From Moraxella bovis (GTDB lineage Bacteria > Pseudomonadota > Gammaproteobacteria > Pseudomonadales > Moraxellaceae), in assembly GCF_002014975.1 (NCBI RefSeq), contig NZ_MUXV01000033.1, forward strand, positions 1 through 60,465: a stretch of DNA of 60,465 nucleotides. The letters are read 5' to 3'. The notes beneath the pieces are model-generated. The model did no database searches, had not been told where the DNA came from, and saw only the letters and a program-made list of their open reading frames with translations. This document shows, piece by piece, positions 28,454 to 36,342 of the stretch (positions within the stretch are counted from its first letter, which is position 1; each line of letters starts with the position of its first letter). A program made the position numbers and the translations under genes.

Positions 28454-28839
28454 TTAATAATCTACATAATCATATATGTAGTATCGTTTAAAAAAACTGT
28501 GATTAGTAAAAATATTAAAATCTACAATAATATATTTAACATTGTAGCAGTAAAACTCACGGTATGGTACTTTTTTTTGTTTTGCGGAAAAGAATCAATG
28601 TGCATATCACTCAATGGACTCTGTTTTTCATTATTGATACGCCCCATAAGCGTACCTTTGAAATTTGCCCCTGTATAATACAAACACCCTTGCAAAATAT
28701 TATCAGGATTTTTTGATTTGTATATGGCGATCGGTTTTCCCATTAGAGTCACAAAGCCAAGACAAATACAAAAAAACAACATAAGATATTGAAACAATAT
28801 CTCATTTCTATGGGGTGGTGGTTTTTGCTCTTCATTCAT
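28454..28839 (-). pseudogene. D-N-I-L-x-G-C-L-Y family membrane protein, copy B (frameshifted)
   Basis: Starts MNEEQKPPPHRNE with AAAGG upstream; one helix (about 17-35), then KSKNPDNILQGCLYYTGANF. The reading frame breaks in an A8 run near 28575. The next frame continues REFYCYNVKYIIVDFN and ends FFKRYYIYDYVDY, like its relatives. Read as it stands the protein stops early at 105 residues. The restored stop overlaps by one base the first possible ATG of RTX paralogue 2 (TAATG). A slipped homopolymer could be reversible. Confidence 0.7.
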
Positions 28840-28851
28840 TTTTTGCCTTTA

Positions 28852-28896
28852 CTATCTGCAACAACTAACAATAAAATCTTGAACTTGAGTACTCAT
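28852..28896 (-). other. RTX-start stub 3 (14 codons)
   Basis: GGAGCCAAT then MSTQVQDFIVSCCR and stop, between membrane copies C and B. Its opening resembles the MSNQI start of RTX paralogue 2, and it occupies the place where an RTX gene should follow copy C. Confidence 0.6.
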
Positions 28897-28905
28897 ATTG
28901 GCTCC

Positions 28906-29307
28906 TTATTCGCCGATGTAGTCATAAATAAAATAACGATTAAAATATGGAATGTCCATAAAAGGACTAAAATCCACTACAATATACTGAACTTTGTAGC
29001 AATGATTTCTTTGCCTAAAGCTTGTGTTCTTTTTAGCATAGGGAAAACTCTTAACGTACATAGAATATAACTCATTCCTACTGCCGTTAATAGAAAATAT
29101 TTTTGAGTTTTTGTTTCCAATACCCTTATAATACAAACACCCTTCCAGTATATTATCTGAATCAAAAGATTTGATAATGGCAATGGGCTTTGCTAAAAAA
29201 AAGCATACCAGAAAATATATACTCAAAACAGCCAAAACACAACCGAACATTTCACTTGCTGAGATTTTTTGTTTTTTGGTGGTTTTTTCTTCAATTTCTT
29301 CTGTCAT
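28906..29307 (-). CDS. D-N-I-L-x-G-C-L-Y family membrane protein, copy C (probable immunity)
   Basis: A 133-residue intact member: charged N-terminus (MTEEIEEKTTKKQKIS), one helix (about 24-43, CVLAVLSIYFLVCFFLAKP), then SFDSDNILEGCLYYKGIGNK and a C-terminal domain with RNHCYKVQYIVVDFSPF ending YFIYDYIGE. GGAGGA precedes the ATG. Very similar to copies D and E, so recently amplified. The helix ends in a T8 run which is T7 in copy E. Confidence 0.75.
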   Translation of the reverse strand: MTEEIEEKTTKKQKISASEMFGCVLAVLSIYFLVCFFLAKPIAIIKSFDSDNILEGCLYYKGIGNKNSKIFSINGSRNELYSMYVKSFPYAKKNTSFRQRNHCYKVQYIVVDFSPFMDIPYFNRYFIYDYIGE

Positions 29308-29347
29308 ATTCCTCCATCCTATAAAAATCTTGAATTTGATTACTCAT
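29291..29347 (-). other. RTX-start stub 2 (18 codons)
   Basis: GGAGCCAAT then MSNQIQDFYRMEEYDRRN and stop, between copies D and C and overlapping the start of C. The first five residues are those of RTX paralogue 2. Confidence 0.65.
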
Positions 29348-29356
29348 ATTGGCTCC

Positions 29357-29749
29357 TTATTCGCCGATGTAGTCATAAATAAAATATTGATTTAAAAGGG
29401 GAAAATCTGTAAATGGACCGAAATCTATTACAATATATCGAACTTTGTAGCAGTGATTTCTTTGGTTAAAACTAAAGCTTTTTTTGGCATAAGGGAATCT
29501 TTTGATAGTCATATTGTATATCATATCTGATTTACCATCAATATGACCCTTAACCATAAATTTAGCACCAATACCCTCATAATACAAACACCCTTCTAAT
29601 ATATTGTCTGAATTAAAGGATTTGAGTATTGCGATGGGTTTTGCGGCAAAAAGATATATTGCAAAATATGCAGATAAAGCAATAAAAAAATAGGCAACTA
29701 CCTTTTCTGCTAATGTTAGGTCATATTTCTTATTGGAATCTTGCTCCAT
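29357..29749 (-). CDS. D-N-I-L-x-G-C-L-Y family membrane protein, copy D (probable immunity)
   Basis: A 130-residue intact member. The N-terminus (MEQDSNKKYDLTLAEKVV) differs from copies C and E. One helix (about 19-38), then SFNSDNILEGCLYYEGIGAK, RNHCYKVRYIVIDFGPF and the same ending YFIYDYIGE. The variable segment between the motif and the C-terminal domain (MVKGHIDGKSDMIYNM) is where copies differ most, a candidate specificity region. Stub ORFs lie on both sides. Confidence 0.75.
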   Translation of the reverse strand: MEQDSNKKYDLTLAEKVVAYFFIALSAYFAIYLFAAKPIAILKSFNSDNILEGCLYYEGIGAKFMVKGHIDGKSDMIYNMTIKRFPYAKKSFSFNQRNHCYKVRYIVIDFGPFTDFPLLNQYFIYDYIGE

Positions 29750-29755
29750 TGGTCG

Positions 29756-29806
29756 TCAATCTCCTCTTATACAAAAATAAAATAAATCTTGAATTTGATT
29801 ACTCAT
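29756..29806 (-). other. RTX-start stub 1 (16 codons)
   Basis: GGAGCCAAT then MSNQIQDLFYFCIRGD and stop, between copies E and D. The opening matches the RTX paralogue 2 start. Confidence 0.65.
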
Positions 29807-29815
29807 ATTGGCTCC

Positions 29816-30216
29816 TTATTCGCCGATGTAGTCATAAATAAAATAACGATTTAAAAGAGGAAAATCTGTAAATGGACCGAAATCTACTACAATATACTGA
29901 ACTTTGTAGCAATGATTTCTTTGCCTAAAGCTTGTGTTCTTTTTAGCATAGGGAAAGCTCTTAACATACATAAAATAACTTTCCATTGCTCCGCCATCAA
30001 TAGAATATATGGTATTATTTTTATTACCAATACCCTCATAATACAGACAACCCTCTAATATATTGTCTGAATTAAAGGATTTGAGTATTGCGATGGGTTT
30101 TGCTAAAAAAAGTATATCAGAAAATATATACTCAAAACAGCCAAAACACAACCGAACATTTCACTTGCTGAAATTTTTTGTTTTTTGGTGGTTTGTTCTT
30201 TAATTTCTTCTGTCAT
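29816..30216 (-). pseudogene. D-N-I-L-x-G-C-L-Y family membrane protein, copy E (T8 to T7 frameshift)
   Basis: From ATG 30216 the frame reads MTEEIKEQTTKKQKISASEM and the first helix, then hits TAG right after a run of seven T (near 30108). Copy C has eight T at this point and stays open. Beyond the run the correct continuation AKPIAILKSFNSDNILEGCL and the YFIYDYIGE ending are intact in the next frame. The start overlaps the Sel1-like gene by 17 bases, as in copy A. A single-base slip, so possibly a phase-variable off state rather than a dead gene. Confidence 0.75.
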
Positions 30217-30484
30217 CTCTCGACCACTCCGCTATCTGCAAAAACCGACAATACACCATCAGCTCTTCAGCTCTGTCATCGCCGAGTATTTTGGCTTTTT
30301 CTAGCCAGTATAGACTTTTAGCAAAATCTTTGGGTAGGTATTCACCTTTAAAATAGCACCAGCCTAAAATATAGGTCAGCTCACCATCACCATTTTCTGC
30401 CATCATTTCTAGCTGTGTAATAATGGTTGGGTTGGTGGAAATTTGTTCTAATAGAGATTTATAGTGTTTGAGATTGTCAGACAT
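30200..30484 (-). CDS. Sel1-like repeat protein, copy 2
   Basis: A 94-residue protein differing from copy 1 at only a handful of positions (for example ENGDGELTYILGWCYFKGEY), with one Sel1 repeat. It heads the second unit and overlaps copy E by 17 bases. The upstream DNA to about 30632 is shared with copy 1 up to a family-1 hairpin, so the duplication is a segment of at least 430 bases. Confidence 0.8.
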   Translation of the reverse strand: MSDNLKHYKSLLEQISTNPTIITQLEMMAENGDGELTYILGWCYFKGEYLPKDFAKSLYWLEKAKILGDDRAEELMVYCRFLQIAEWSRDDRRN

Positions 30485-30511
30485 AATGGGATTTTTTTAT
30501 AAATTTTAGCG

Positions 30512-30540
30512 ATTGTAGCACCAGCAATGGTTGTTTACAG
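30512..30540 (-). promoter_or_regulatory. Promoter of the second Sel1 unit
   Basis: Same layout as copy 1: CTGTAA (30540-30535), 17 bases, TACAAT (30517-30512). The -35 is one base weaker than TTGTAA in copy 1. Confidence 0.5.
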
Positions 30541-30632
30541 GTATTTTTTAGTGTGTTTACAAAAATATGATGGTTGGTGGGCTAAATAAAAAGCGATGGC
30601 GATGTCTGATATTTTGGAATTTGAATTGAAAA

Positions 30633-30661
30633 TGTTGGGTTTCGTATCTCAACCTACGGGC
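30633..30661. repeat. Hairpin repeat family 1, shortened copy
   Basis: TGTTGGGTTTCGTATCTCAA then CCTACGGGC; five bases of the usual stem are missing. On the minus strand an 8-codon stub (MTTIEPVG, start 30675) ends inside it, another gene start cut at this repeat. Confidence 0.7.
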
Positions 30662-30799
30662 TCTATGGTAGTCATAGACAAAAACTTTTTTAAACAATAT
30701 AAAATCTAGTTTGATGTGCTAACTAGATGACATTGAGATGGATTTTTTTATATAATCATCAAATTCTCCTATATGCTTAAAGCCTATATTGTTAATATG

Positions 30800-31078
30800 T
30801 CAGTCAAAAGCATTGGTATATGCCTTAAATGTATCGCTTGCTATTCCATCAATAATTAAATGATGATACTCTCCACCAGATTTTGTTTTACTGGTACCAT
30901 CATAATACATACACCCTCTTATCAAATTATCAGGATTCTTTGCTTTTTTGTCTGCAATCTGACCAAAACCCCAAACTGCCATATAAAATCCAAAGAACAA
31001 AGGAATGCCTGCCATCAAATAGCCTGCAATGAGTTGTTTTTTGGTAAGTTCATTACCGTCAAATATTGGATAGCTCAT
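30800..31078 (-). CDS. D-N-L-I-x-G-C-M-Y family membrane protein, copy F (possibly truncated)
   Basis: A 92-residue divergent member: MSYPIFDGNELTKKQLIAGY, one helix (about 17-40), then KAKNPDNLIRGCMYYDGTSK. It stops at TGA 30802-30800, earlier than its relatives. The same frame stays open for another 26 codons (HINNIGFKHIGEFDDYIKK) to a TAG at about 30723, so the TGA may be a nonsense mutation. It lies just downstream of the RTX paralogue 3 remnant. Confidence 0.55.
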   Translation of the reverse strand: MSYPIFDGNELTKKQLIAGYLMAGIPLFFGFYMAVWGFGQIADKKAKNPDNLIRGCMYYDGTSKTKSGGEYHHLIIDGIASDTFKAYTNAFD

Positions 31079-31156
31079 AAAGAAAAATTAGTTGTTAATA
31101 ATTGATATTGTACAGATATTTACTCATTATTCAATCAATATTTATATGAAATATCT

Positions 31157-31873
31157 TTATATTGCATATAAATATTGGCTGGTATTAAAGATCTTGGGTA
31201 ATTGCTTATCATCAAATAAGATTTTGCCTTTGCCGTCAGCATCAAAGATGGTGTCGTGGTCTTTGATGTGGTAGGTGTCGTAGCCTTCGGTGTCGATTAG
31301 AGTGTCGTTGCCTTCATCGCCAAAGAATGTATCATTACCAGTTCCGCCATGTAGCATGTCGTGATTGTCATCGCCGTATAGGATGTCATTACCACCACCC
31401 GCAAAGATAACACGAGGGTGATCATGCAGATAAACAGAAAATGAAGAAAAATTATCATCGCCATCTGTACCGATAAGATCAAGGGTGTCGTCCGACCAGA
31501 ATTTGTAATCTTCGGGAATGAGTTCATCAAATATTACAGAAACTGCCTCCATCATTTTGTCTTTAATGTTTACGATGGCATTTGCAACTATATCAAGAAT
31601 TCTATCTACATGCGTCTAGCTCTCTAATTCGAGTTCGTTCATTGCATTACTAATTGTCGCAAGGCTGGTTGCAAAGACATTAAGTGCTACACCTAACGGG
31701 CTCAGTCTCAGTAAACTAACAATCTTCGAAAACATTGCAGAACCATCAGAGAATAGGTCTAGAATCATACTGGTCTTAACACACCCATTATTTTGCTCAG
31801 CTATCGTTAATGTGCCAAAGAAATTTTCAATAAAACGATGCCTTAATACAATGCTTTGAACAGCTGTATTAGA
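31157..31873 (-). pseudogene. RTX paralogue 3 remnant
   Basis: Both ends are missing. The upstream part reads IVLRHRFIENFFGTLTIAEQ and LSPLGVALNVFATSLATISN, equivalent to the N-terminal helical domain of the intact RTX protein, then an in-frame TAG, then 132 codons (31555-31157) with RTX nonapeptides (GGGNDILYGDDNHDMLHGG) and YHIKDHDTIFDADGKGKILF, after which it breaks off. The 5' end coincides with a family-1 hairpin. Confidence 0.75.
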
Positions 31874-31960
31874 GCTCGTAGGTTGGGTTGAATGATAGTG
31901 AAACCAAACGGTTTAAATCTTGAAATTGTTAGGTTTCGTGCCTCAATCCAACCTACGGTC
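31874..31960. repeat. Hairpin repeat family 1, full copy at the RTX3 break
   Basis: GCTCGTAGGTTGGGTTGAAT at one end and CCTCAATCCAACCTACGG at the other; an 87-base near-palindrome abutting the truncated 5' end of RTX paralogue 3. Confidence 0.8.
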
Positions 31961-32005
31961 TTCTTTTCAAACCCACATTTTTGTCAATTTTTAAAAACTT
32001 TAACC

Positions 32006-32290
32006 CTAGTATTTATAAGGACTTATGCTTAGCTTGGAAAGAGGCTTGTTATACAAAATCCATAAAATAATCACCACGCCAATAGCAAAAGTTAAAAATG
32101 CAAAAAGCAAGTGAAACAAACCAAATGCCCAACCAATCAATCTTCCAAACCAACCATTAGATTGTCGCTACGCACAACCTGCTTCAAATAGCCGCAGCAG
32201 TAATACTAGAAAAGCAAAAAGCAACCAAATGATAAACCAAATAATATCCCAAGTACCATCTAGGTCGCCAAGTTGCAATGCACCAAAACG
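32006..32290 (-). pseudogene. Small two-helix membrane protein with an in-frame stop
   Basis: One minus-strand frame reads LGDLDGTWDIIWFIIWLLFA, LVLLLRLFEAGCA, a TAG (32170-32168), then RQSNGWFGRLIGWAFGLFHL and ILWILYNKPLSKLSISPYKY. Two hydrophobic helices; no start codon is evident on the upstream side, where an IS30-like remnant lies. The family is not recognised. Confidence 0.45.
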
Positions 32291-32299
32291 TCAAAAAAG

Positions 32300-32532
32300 G
32301 CAATAATATTTTGATTTTACCATGCTTTTCATCAGATTCTTAGCATGTCTTGTTCTTATGGTGTGGCTTACGATGAACCAATTTGACATCTCCAATTTTT
32401 TAACTGTTCTCTTGAAATTGTTGAGCAAGAACGTCCTAACATGCTTGCGATTTTACTGGGCTTTATGCCTTGTGCAAGCATTAACATTATCTTTTCTCGT
32501 TCATTTATGCTAAGATGTTTGTAGGTGTTCAT
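32300..32532 (-). mobile_element. IS30-family transposase remnant
   Basis: From ATG 32532: MNTYKHLSINEREKIMLMLA, QGIKPSKIASMLGRSCSTIS, RE... then frame loss and stop. This is the N-terminal helix-turn-helix of IS30-type transposases. The catalytic part is gone; the left boundary is approximate. Confidence 0.7.
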
Positions 32533-32860
32533 GGTTACTTTTTTATTTGTGTGGTAACAATATTATCAGTAATGATGAACATCTTTTCATTGGTTGTGAT
32601 TGGACTGTATGTTTAAGGCTCAAAAACTGCAAAAGAAGATCTCAGGTTACCTTTGTTCAAAGAATTAGGTAGGGTCTGGGGGTGTATTAACCTTCACCAT
32701 AGTGCAAACTTGCATAATTTGTCAGGCAAGATTACAAAAAGAGAAAACCATATACCAACTATTTGAAAACCATCATACCCAAGCCAATATTAAATGCAGT
32801 TTTGGTAAATTTATTGATTGATAAATCATCATTCAACCAGCTGTATGGAAATTATATTTG
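32533..32860. other. Degenerate intergenic stretch
   Basis: No gene is supported. A short open plus-strand stretch around 32690-32820 (CIICQARLQKEKTIYQLFEN) has no start codon and is not recognised. Confidence 0.4.
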
Positions 32861-33616
32861 ATGAAATCTACTAAACACTTATCCGTCTTGGTATTATTTT
32901 CACGCTTATGGGCAACACCCCAGTCAAGCATGGCTAAAATTGCCAATTGCCCTGCCATTGATGAAAACAACATTCGTTATAGAAGTCATGGCAATTTTGT
33001 GGAAGCATCTTACTCCACGCACAATCAAACAAACACAATATACCCAAAGCCAATTGAAAATAAGCAAATACTTTGGCATACTAAGTTATTGGAAAATGAC
33101 AAAGTGCTAGACCCGCATTTAGAAGCCGATGTTTAGTTTAATATCACTTGCATTCAATACACCACTGATAAACATATTATCGCAACTGATAAACGCAACA
33201 GACGATTTATTTTGGATAAACAAACAGGCAAACTTTTACAAACCCAAACATGCGAATTATTATACAATCTAAGGGTTAATGAAATCCCTATTTATCATCA
33301 AAACGACATCGCAAAATTAGAGCATTTGGGGGATTATTTATTTGCCCTAAAACGCATTGATTATATCAATCAATCATCATTAGCCATTGATAAAAATGAT
33401 ATGCCTGACAATTATGATGTTGTATTAAATATGCCAAATAACGCTTTTTATTTATTGACAAAGCAAACACTCAAAGACACCCTAAATCTTTTAAAAGATT
33501 TTGAAAAAGACAAAATCACTAACACCGAGCATTGGGTCAAAATGACAGCCGAGCAAATGACCGACTGGCATCACAAAACCTATGTCCAACCCAAATTATT
33601 ACAACGAGCCAACTAA
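32861..33616 (+). pseudogene. Unknown protein interrupted by an in-frame TAG
   Basis: A single frame of 252 codons broken only by TAG at 33134-33136 (LEADV, stop, then FNITCIQYTTDKHIIATDKR). The N-terminus (KHLSVLVLFSRLWATPQSSM) is signal-like. The C-terminal part contains LDKQTGKLLQTQTCELLYNL and a helical end. No family is recognised. It ends just past the next gene's upstream region and may once have been exported. Confidence 0.5.
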
Positions 33617-33617
33617 T

Positions 33618-34505
33618 ATGTGCCAACTACTTGGAATGAACTGCAACACCCCCACCGACATCGGATTTAGCTTTACAGGCTTTCGCCAGCGTGGGGGCTT
33701 GACCGACCACCATGAGGACGGTTTTGGCATTGCGTTTTTTGAAAAAAGCGAATCGGGCAACATCGGGCTTCGCCAATTTCACGACAACAAGCCAAGCTAC
33801 CTATCGCCCGTGGCGGATTTGATAAACCATTACCCCATAAAAGCCATGAACGTCATCGCCCACATCAGACGGGCGACCACAGGAGAAAAAAGCAACCTAT
33901 CCAACCTACACCCCTTTGTGCGTGAAGTGTGGGGTGAGCAGTGGGTATTTGCCCACAACGGGCAGATGACAGCGAGCTTTATCAGTCGCACCGAACGCCT
34001 ACACACCAACGGCAATGCCGAGCATTATACGCCCGTAGGCACGACCGACAGCGAGCTTGCGTTTTGTTACCTGCTAAACCGTCTAAAAGCCACCTTTAAG
34101 TCCCGTCCGTCCGATGAGGCGTTATTTGCCTTTTTGACCGCACAATGCCGTTATCTGTCCGCCAATGGGCTTTTTAACTGCTTGATTTCTAATGGTAATT
34201 GGCAATTTGCCTACGCAGGCAGTCTGCTTTTTTATCTGACTCGCAAAGCCCCTTTTGGCGAGGCTAATTTGTCAGACGGCGAGATGAGTGTCAATTTTGG
34301 CGATTTGACCACCGCCAAAGACAAAGTTACCGTCATCGTTACCATACCGCTCACCAACAACGAAAAATGGCAACAGATTGCCGTGGACGAATGTGTGGTA
34401 TTTAAGGATGGCGACGTGGTATTTAAGGATACACCCAGCAAAAAAACCTATCTGTCTATCGAAGACGGCATTGCCTTGGCAAGAAGTGTGGGGGCAAGTG
34501 TTTAG
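33618..34505 (+). CDS. Class II glutamine amidotransferase (YafJ-like)
   Basis: A 295-residue Ntn-type glutaminase domain protein. ATG 33618 is chosen because it places the catalytic Cys at position 2 (MCQLLGMNC). Other glutaminase motifs are GGLTDHHEDGFGIAFFE, VIAHIRRATTG (Arg binding the substrate carboxylate), FAHNGQM and GTTDSELAFCYLL. Stand-alone proteins of this family release ammonia from glutamine; the acceptor is unknown. It is a monocistronic gene. Confidence 0.9.
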   Translation: MCQLLGMNCNTPTDIGFSFTGFRQRGGLTDHHEDGFGIAFFEKSESGNIGLRQFHDNKPSYLSPVADLINHYPIKAMNVIAHIRRATTGEKSNLSNLHPFVREVWGEQWVFAHNGQMTASFISRTERLHTNGNAEHYTPVGTTDSELAFCYLLNRLKATFKSRPSDEALFAFLTAQCRYLSANGLFNCLISNGNWQFAYAGSLLFYLTRKAPFGEANLSDGEMSVNFGDLTTAKDKVTVIVTIPLTNNEKWQQIAVDECVVFKDGDVVFKDTPSKKTYLSIEDGIALARSVGASV

Positions 34506-34626
34506 TTTTGGTATTTTAGATGGTATTAAAAAACCAATCCCAAAAATCAGGCATTTTGTCTATAAATCCTCAATTGATGGATGAAATTTTATCAAAAGTG
34601 TGTTAAAGTACACCTATCTTGTAACT

Positions 34627-34644
34627 GATTATCAAATGATAATC
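34627..34644 (+). promoter_or_regulatory. Fur box upstream of fur
   Basis: GATTATCAAATGATAATC, a perfect 8-base inverted repeat with a 2-base centre, matching the Fur operator. It lies about 70 bases before the fur start, indicating autoregulation. Confidence 0.85.
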
Positions 34645-34712
34645 AAAAGAGCTGTGATGATTGACAAAATCAATAATCAGCGACCAAGTCCACGATTTAA
34701 AAGGTGATGAAC

Positions 34713-35159
34713 ATGGCTTTTACCAACAAAGATTTACGCAAGGCAGGTCTAAAAGTAACCTTGCCCCGCATGAAGATTTTAGAGCTATTAGAGAACGCAG
34801 AACACCACCACATGAGTGCCGAAGACGTGTATAAGGCACTTGCCGAGCAAGGTGAAGATGTTGGTTTGGCGACGGTGTACCGTGTGCTGACTCAGTTTGA
34901 GCAGGCAGGTATCATTGAACGTCATAATTTTGAAAATAACCTATCGGTGTTTGAGATTGCCCAAGAAGAACACCACGACCATTTGGTGTGTGATGTTTGT
35001 GGCAAGATTGAAGAGTTTCATAATGCCATCATCGAAGATGAGCAAGAGAAAATCGCCGAGAAGTATAATTTCAAGCTGTCAGGGCATTCGTTGGTCTTGC
35101 ATGGCGTGTGCGACAACGAAGAGTGTCAAAAGACCCTTGACCCTGCTAACAAAAGCTAA
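34713..35159 (+). CDS. fur: Ferric uptake regulator Fur
   Basis: A 148-residue iron-responsive repressor. The N-terminal winged helix (DLRKAGLKVTLPRMKILELL; recognition helix VGLATVYRVLTQFEQAG), then the metal and dimerisation domain with EEHHDHLVCDVCG and the second Cys pair CDNEECQ. ATG 34713 (MAFTNKD) is preferred over two upstream in-frame starts because AAGG lies 8 bases before it. It has its own Fur box and terminator. Confidence 0.97.
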   Translation: MAFTNKDLRKAGLKVTLPRMKILELLENAEHHHMSAEDVYKALAEQGEDVGLATVYRVLTQFEQAGIIERHNFENNLSVFEIAQEEHHDHLVCDVCGKIEEFHNAIIEDEQEKIAEKYNFKLSGHSLVLHGVCDNEECQKTLDPANKS

Positions 35160-35171
35160 ATCAAGCGTTAT

Positions 35172-35199
35172 AAAAAGACTGGTCATGCCAGTCTTTTTT
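35172..35199 (+). terminator. fur terminator
   Basis: AAAAAGACTGG, TCATG loop, CCAGTCTTTTTT. The stem is also usable by the convergent pilU transcript. Confidence 0.9.
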
Positions 35200-35208
35200 G
35201 TGGGTGTG

Positions 35209-36333
35209 TCAATTATAATCGCCCATGTCAATAGAGAGTTTGGCAGACTCTTCTTCGACCACAGCATTTTTGCTTTCGAGTTTGATTTGTAGACGTAGGT
35301 CGTTCGGGCTATCAGCGTGTTTGAGTGCGTCTTGATAGGTGATTTGTCCTGATTCATACAGGTCGAACAACGCTTGGTCAAAGGTCTGCATACCGATGTC
35401 ACGAGAGCGTTTCATCACAGGTTTAATCTCGTGAATCTCGCCCTTGCGAATGTAGTCAGCGATGAGCTGTGTACCCAATAAAATCTCAATGGCGGCACGG
35501 CGACCTTTGCCATCAGGGGTTGGGATAAGCTGTTGGGCGATGATGGCACGCAAGTTAAGTGACAAGTCCATGAATAACTGTCCGTGTCTGTCCGCTTCAA
35601 AGAAGTGAATGATACGGTCGATGGCTTGGTTGGCGTTGTTGGCGTGGAGCGTGGCAAACACCAAGTGACCCGTCTCAGCGTACTGGATGGCATAGCTCAT
35701 GACTTCACGGTTACGAATCTCACCGATAAGGATGACATCAGGGGCTTGACGTAGAGTGTTTTTTAGACCTTCTTCAAACGAGAGCGTGTCAATACCCACC
35801 TCACGCTGAGTGACGATACAGCCTTTGTGCTGATGAACGTATTCAATCGGGTCTTCGATAGTGATGATATGACCACGAGAGTTCTCGTTACGATGGCCAA
35901 TCATGGCAGCCAGCGTGGTGGATTTACCCGTACCTGTCGCACCCACAAGTAGGATAATGCCACGCTTTTTCATGGCAAGCTCTTTTAGGATGGGTGGTAG
36001 GTTCAAATCTTCGGTGGTGGGGATTTGTGTCTCAATCTTACGCAGTACCATCGCTGCCTTGTTGCGCTGAATCATCGCCGACACACGAAAACGAGCTGCT
36101 TCGGCTTTGTCAGAGATGGCAAATTGGCACTCGTTGGTCTCATGAAACTCTTTTTTCTGAGCTTCGGTCATGATGCTGGTTACCAGTGCCATGGTCTGCT
36201 CGGCGGTTAGTGGCGTTCTGGTCATGGGCAAAATGGTGCCATTGACTTTGAGTGATGGGGGAACGCCTTCGGTGATAAAAAGGTCAGAGCCGTTTTTGGC
36301 AATCATCACTTGTAGTAGTTTATCAAAATCCAT
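35209..36333 (-). CDS. pilU: Type IV pilus retraction ATPase PilU
   Basis: A 374-residue GspE/PilT-family ATPase. N-terminal PAS-like domain, Walker A GATGTGKST, Asp box (IITIEDPIEYVH), Walker B (PDVILIGEIRN) and His box (AETGHLVFATLHAN). It aids PilT in pilus retraction, needed for twitching and DNA uptake. It follows pilT by 9 bases with AAGGAAG before the ATG. It lacks the AIRNLIRE motif found in PilT and has the long PilU-type C-terminus. Confidence 0.95.
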   Translation of the reverse strand: MDFDKLLQVMIAKNGSDLFITEGVPPSLKVNGTILPMTRTPLTAEQTMALVTSIMTEAQKKEFHETNECQFAISDKAEAARFRVSAMIQRNKAAMVLRKIETQIPTTEDLNLPPILKELAMKKRGIILLVGATGTGKSTTLAAMIGHRNENSRGHIITIEDPIEYVHQHKGCIVTQREVGIDTLSFEEGLKNTLRQAPDVILIGEIRNREVMSYAIQYAETGHLVFATLHANNANQAIDRIIHFFEADRHGQLFMDLSLNLRAIIAQQLIPTPDGKGRRAAIEILLGTQLIADYIRKGEIHEIKPVMKRSRDIGMQTFDQALFDLYESGQITYQDALKHADSPNDLRLQIKLESKNAVVEEESAKLSIDMGDYN

Positions 36334-36342
36334 GTTGCTTCC

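Noticed and set aside
25056..31960. Possible CRISPR-like spacing of the GTAGGTTGGGTTGA hairpins
   Set aside because: Only four copies, irregular spacing from about 160 bases to 5 kb, and differing lengths; they are dispersed hairpin repeats.
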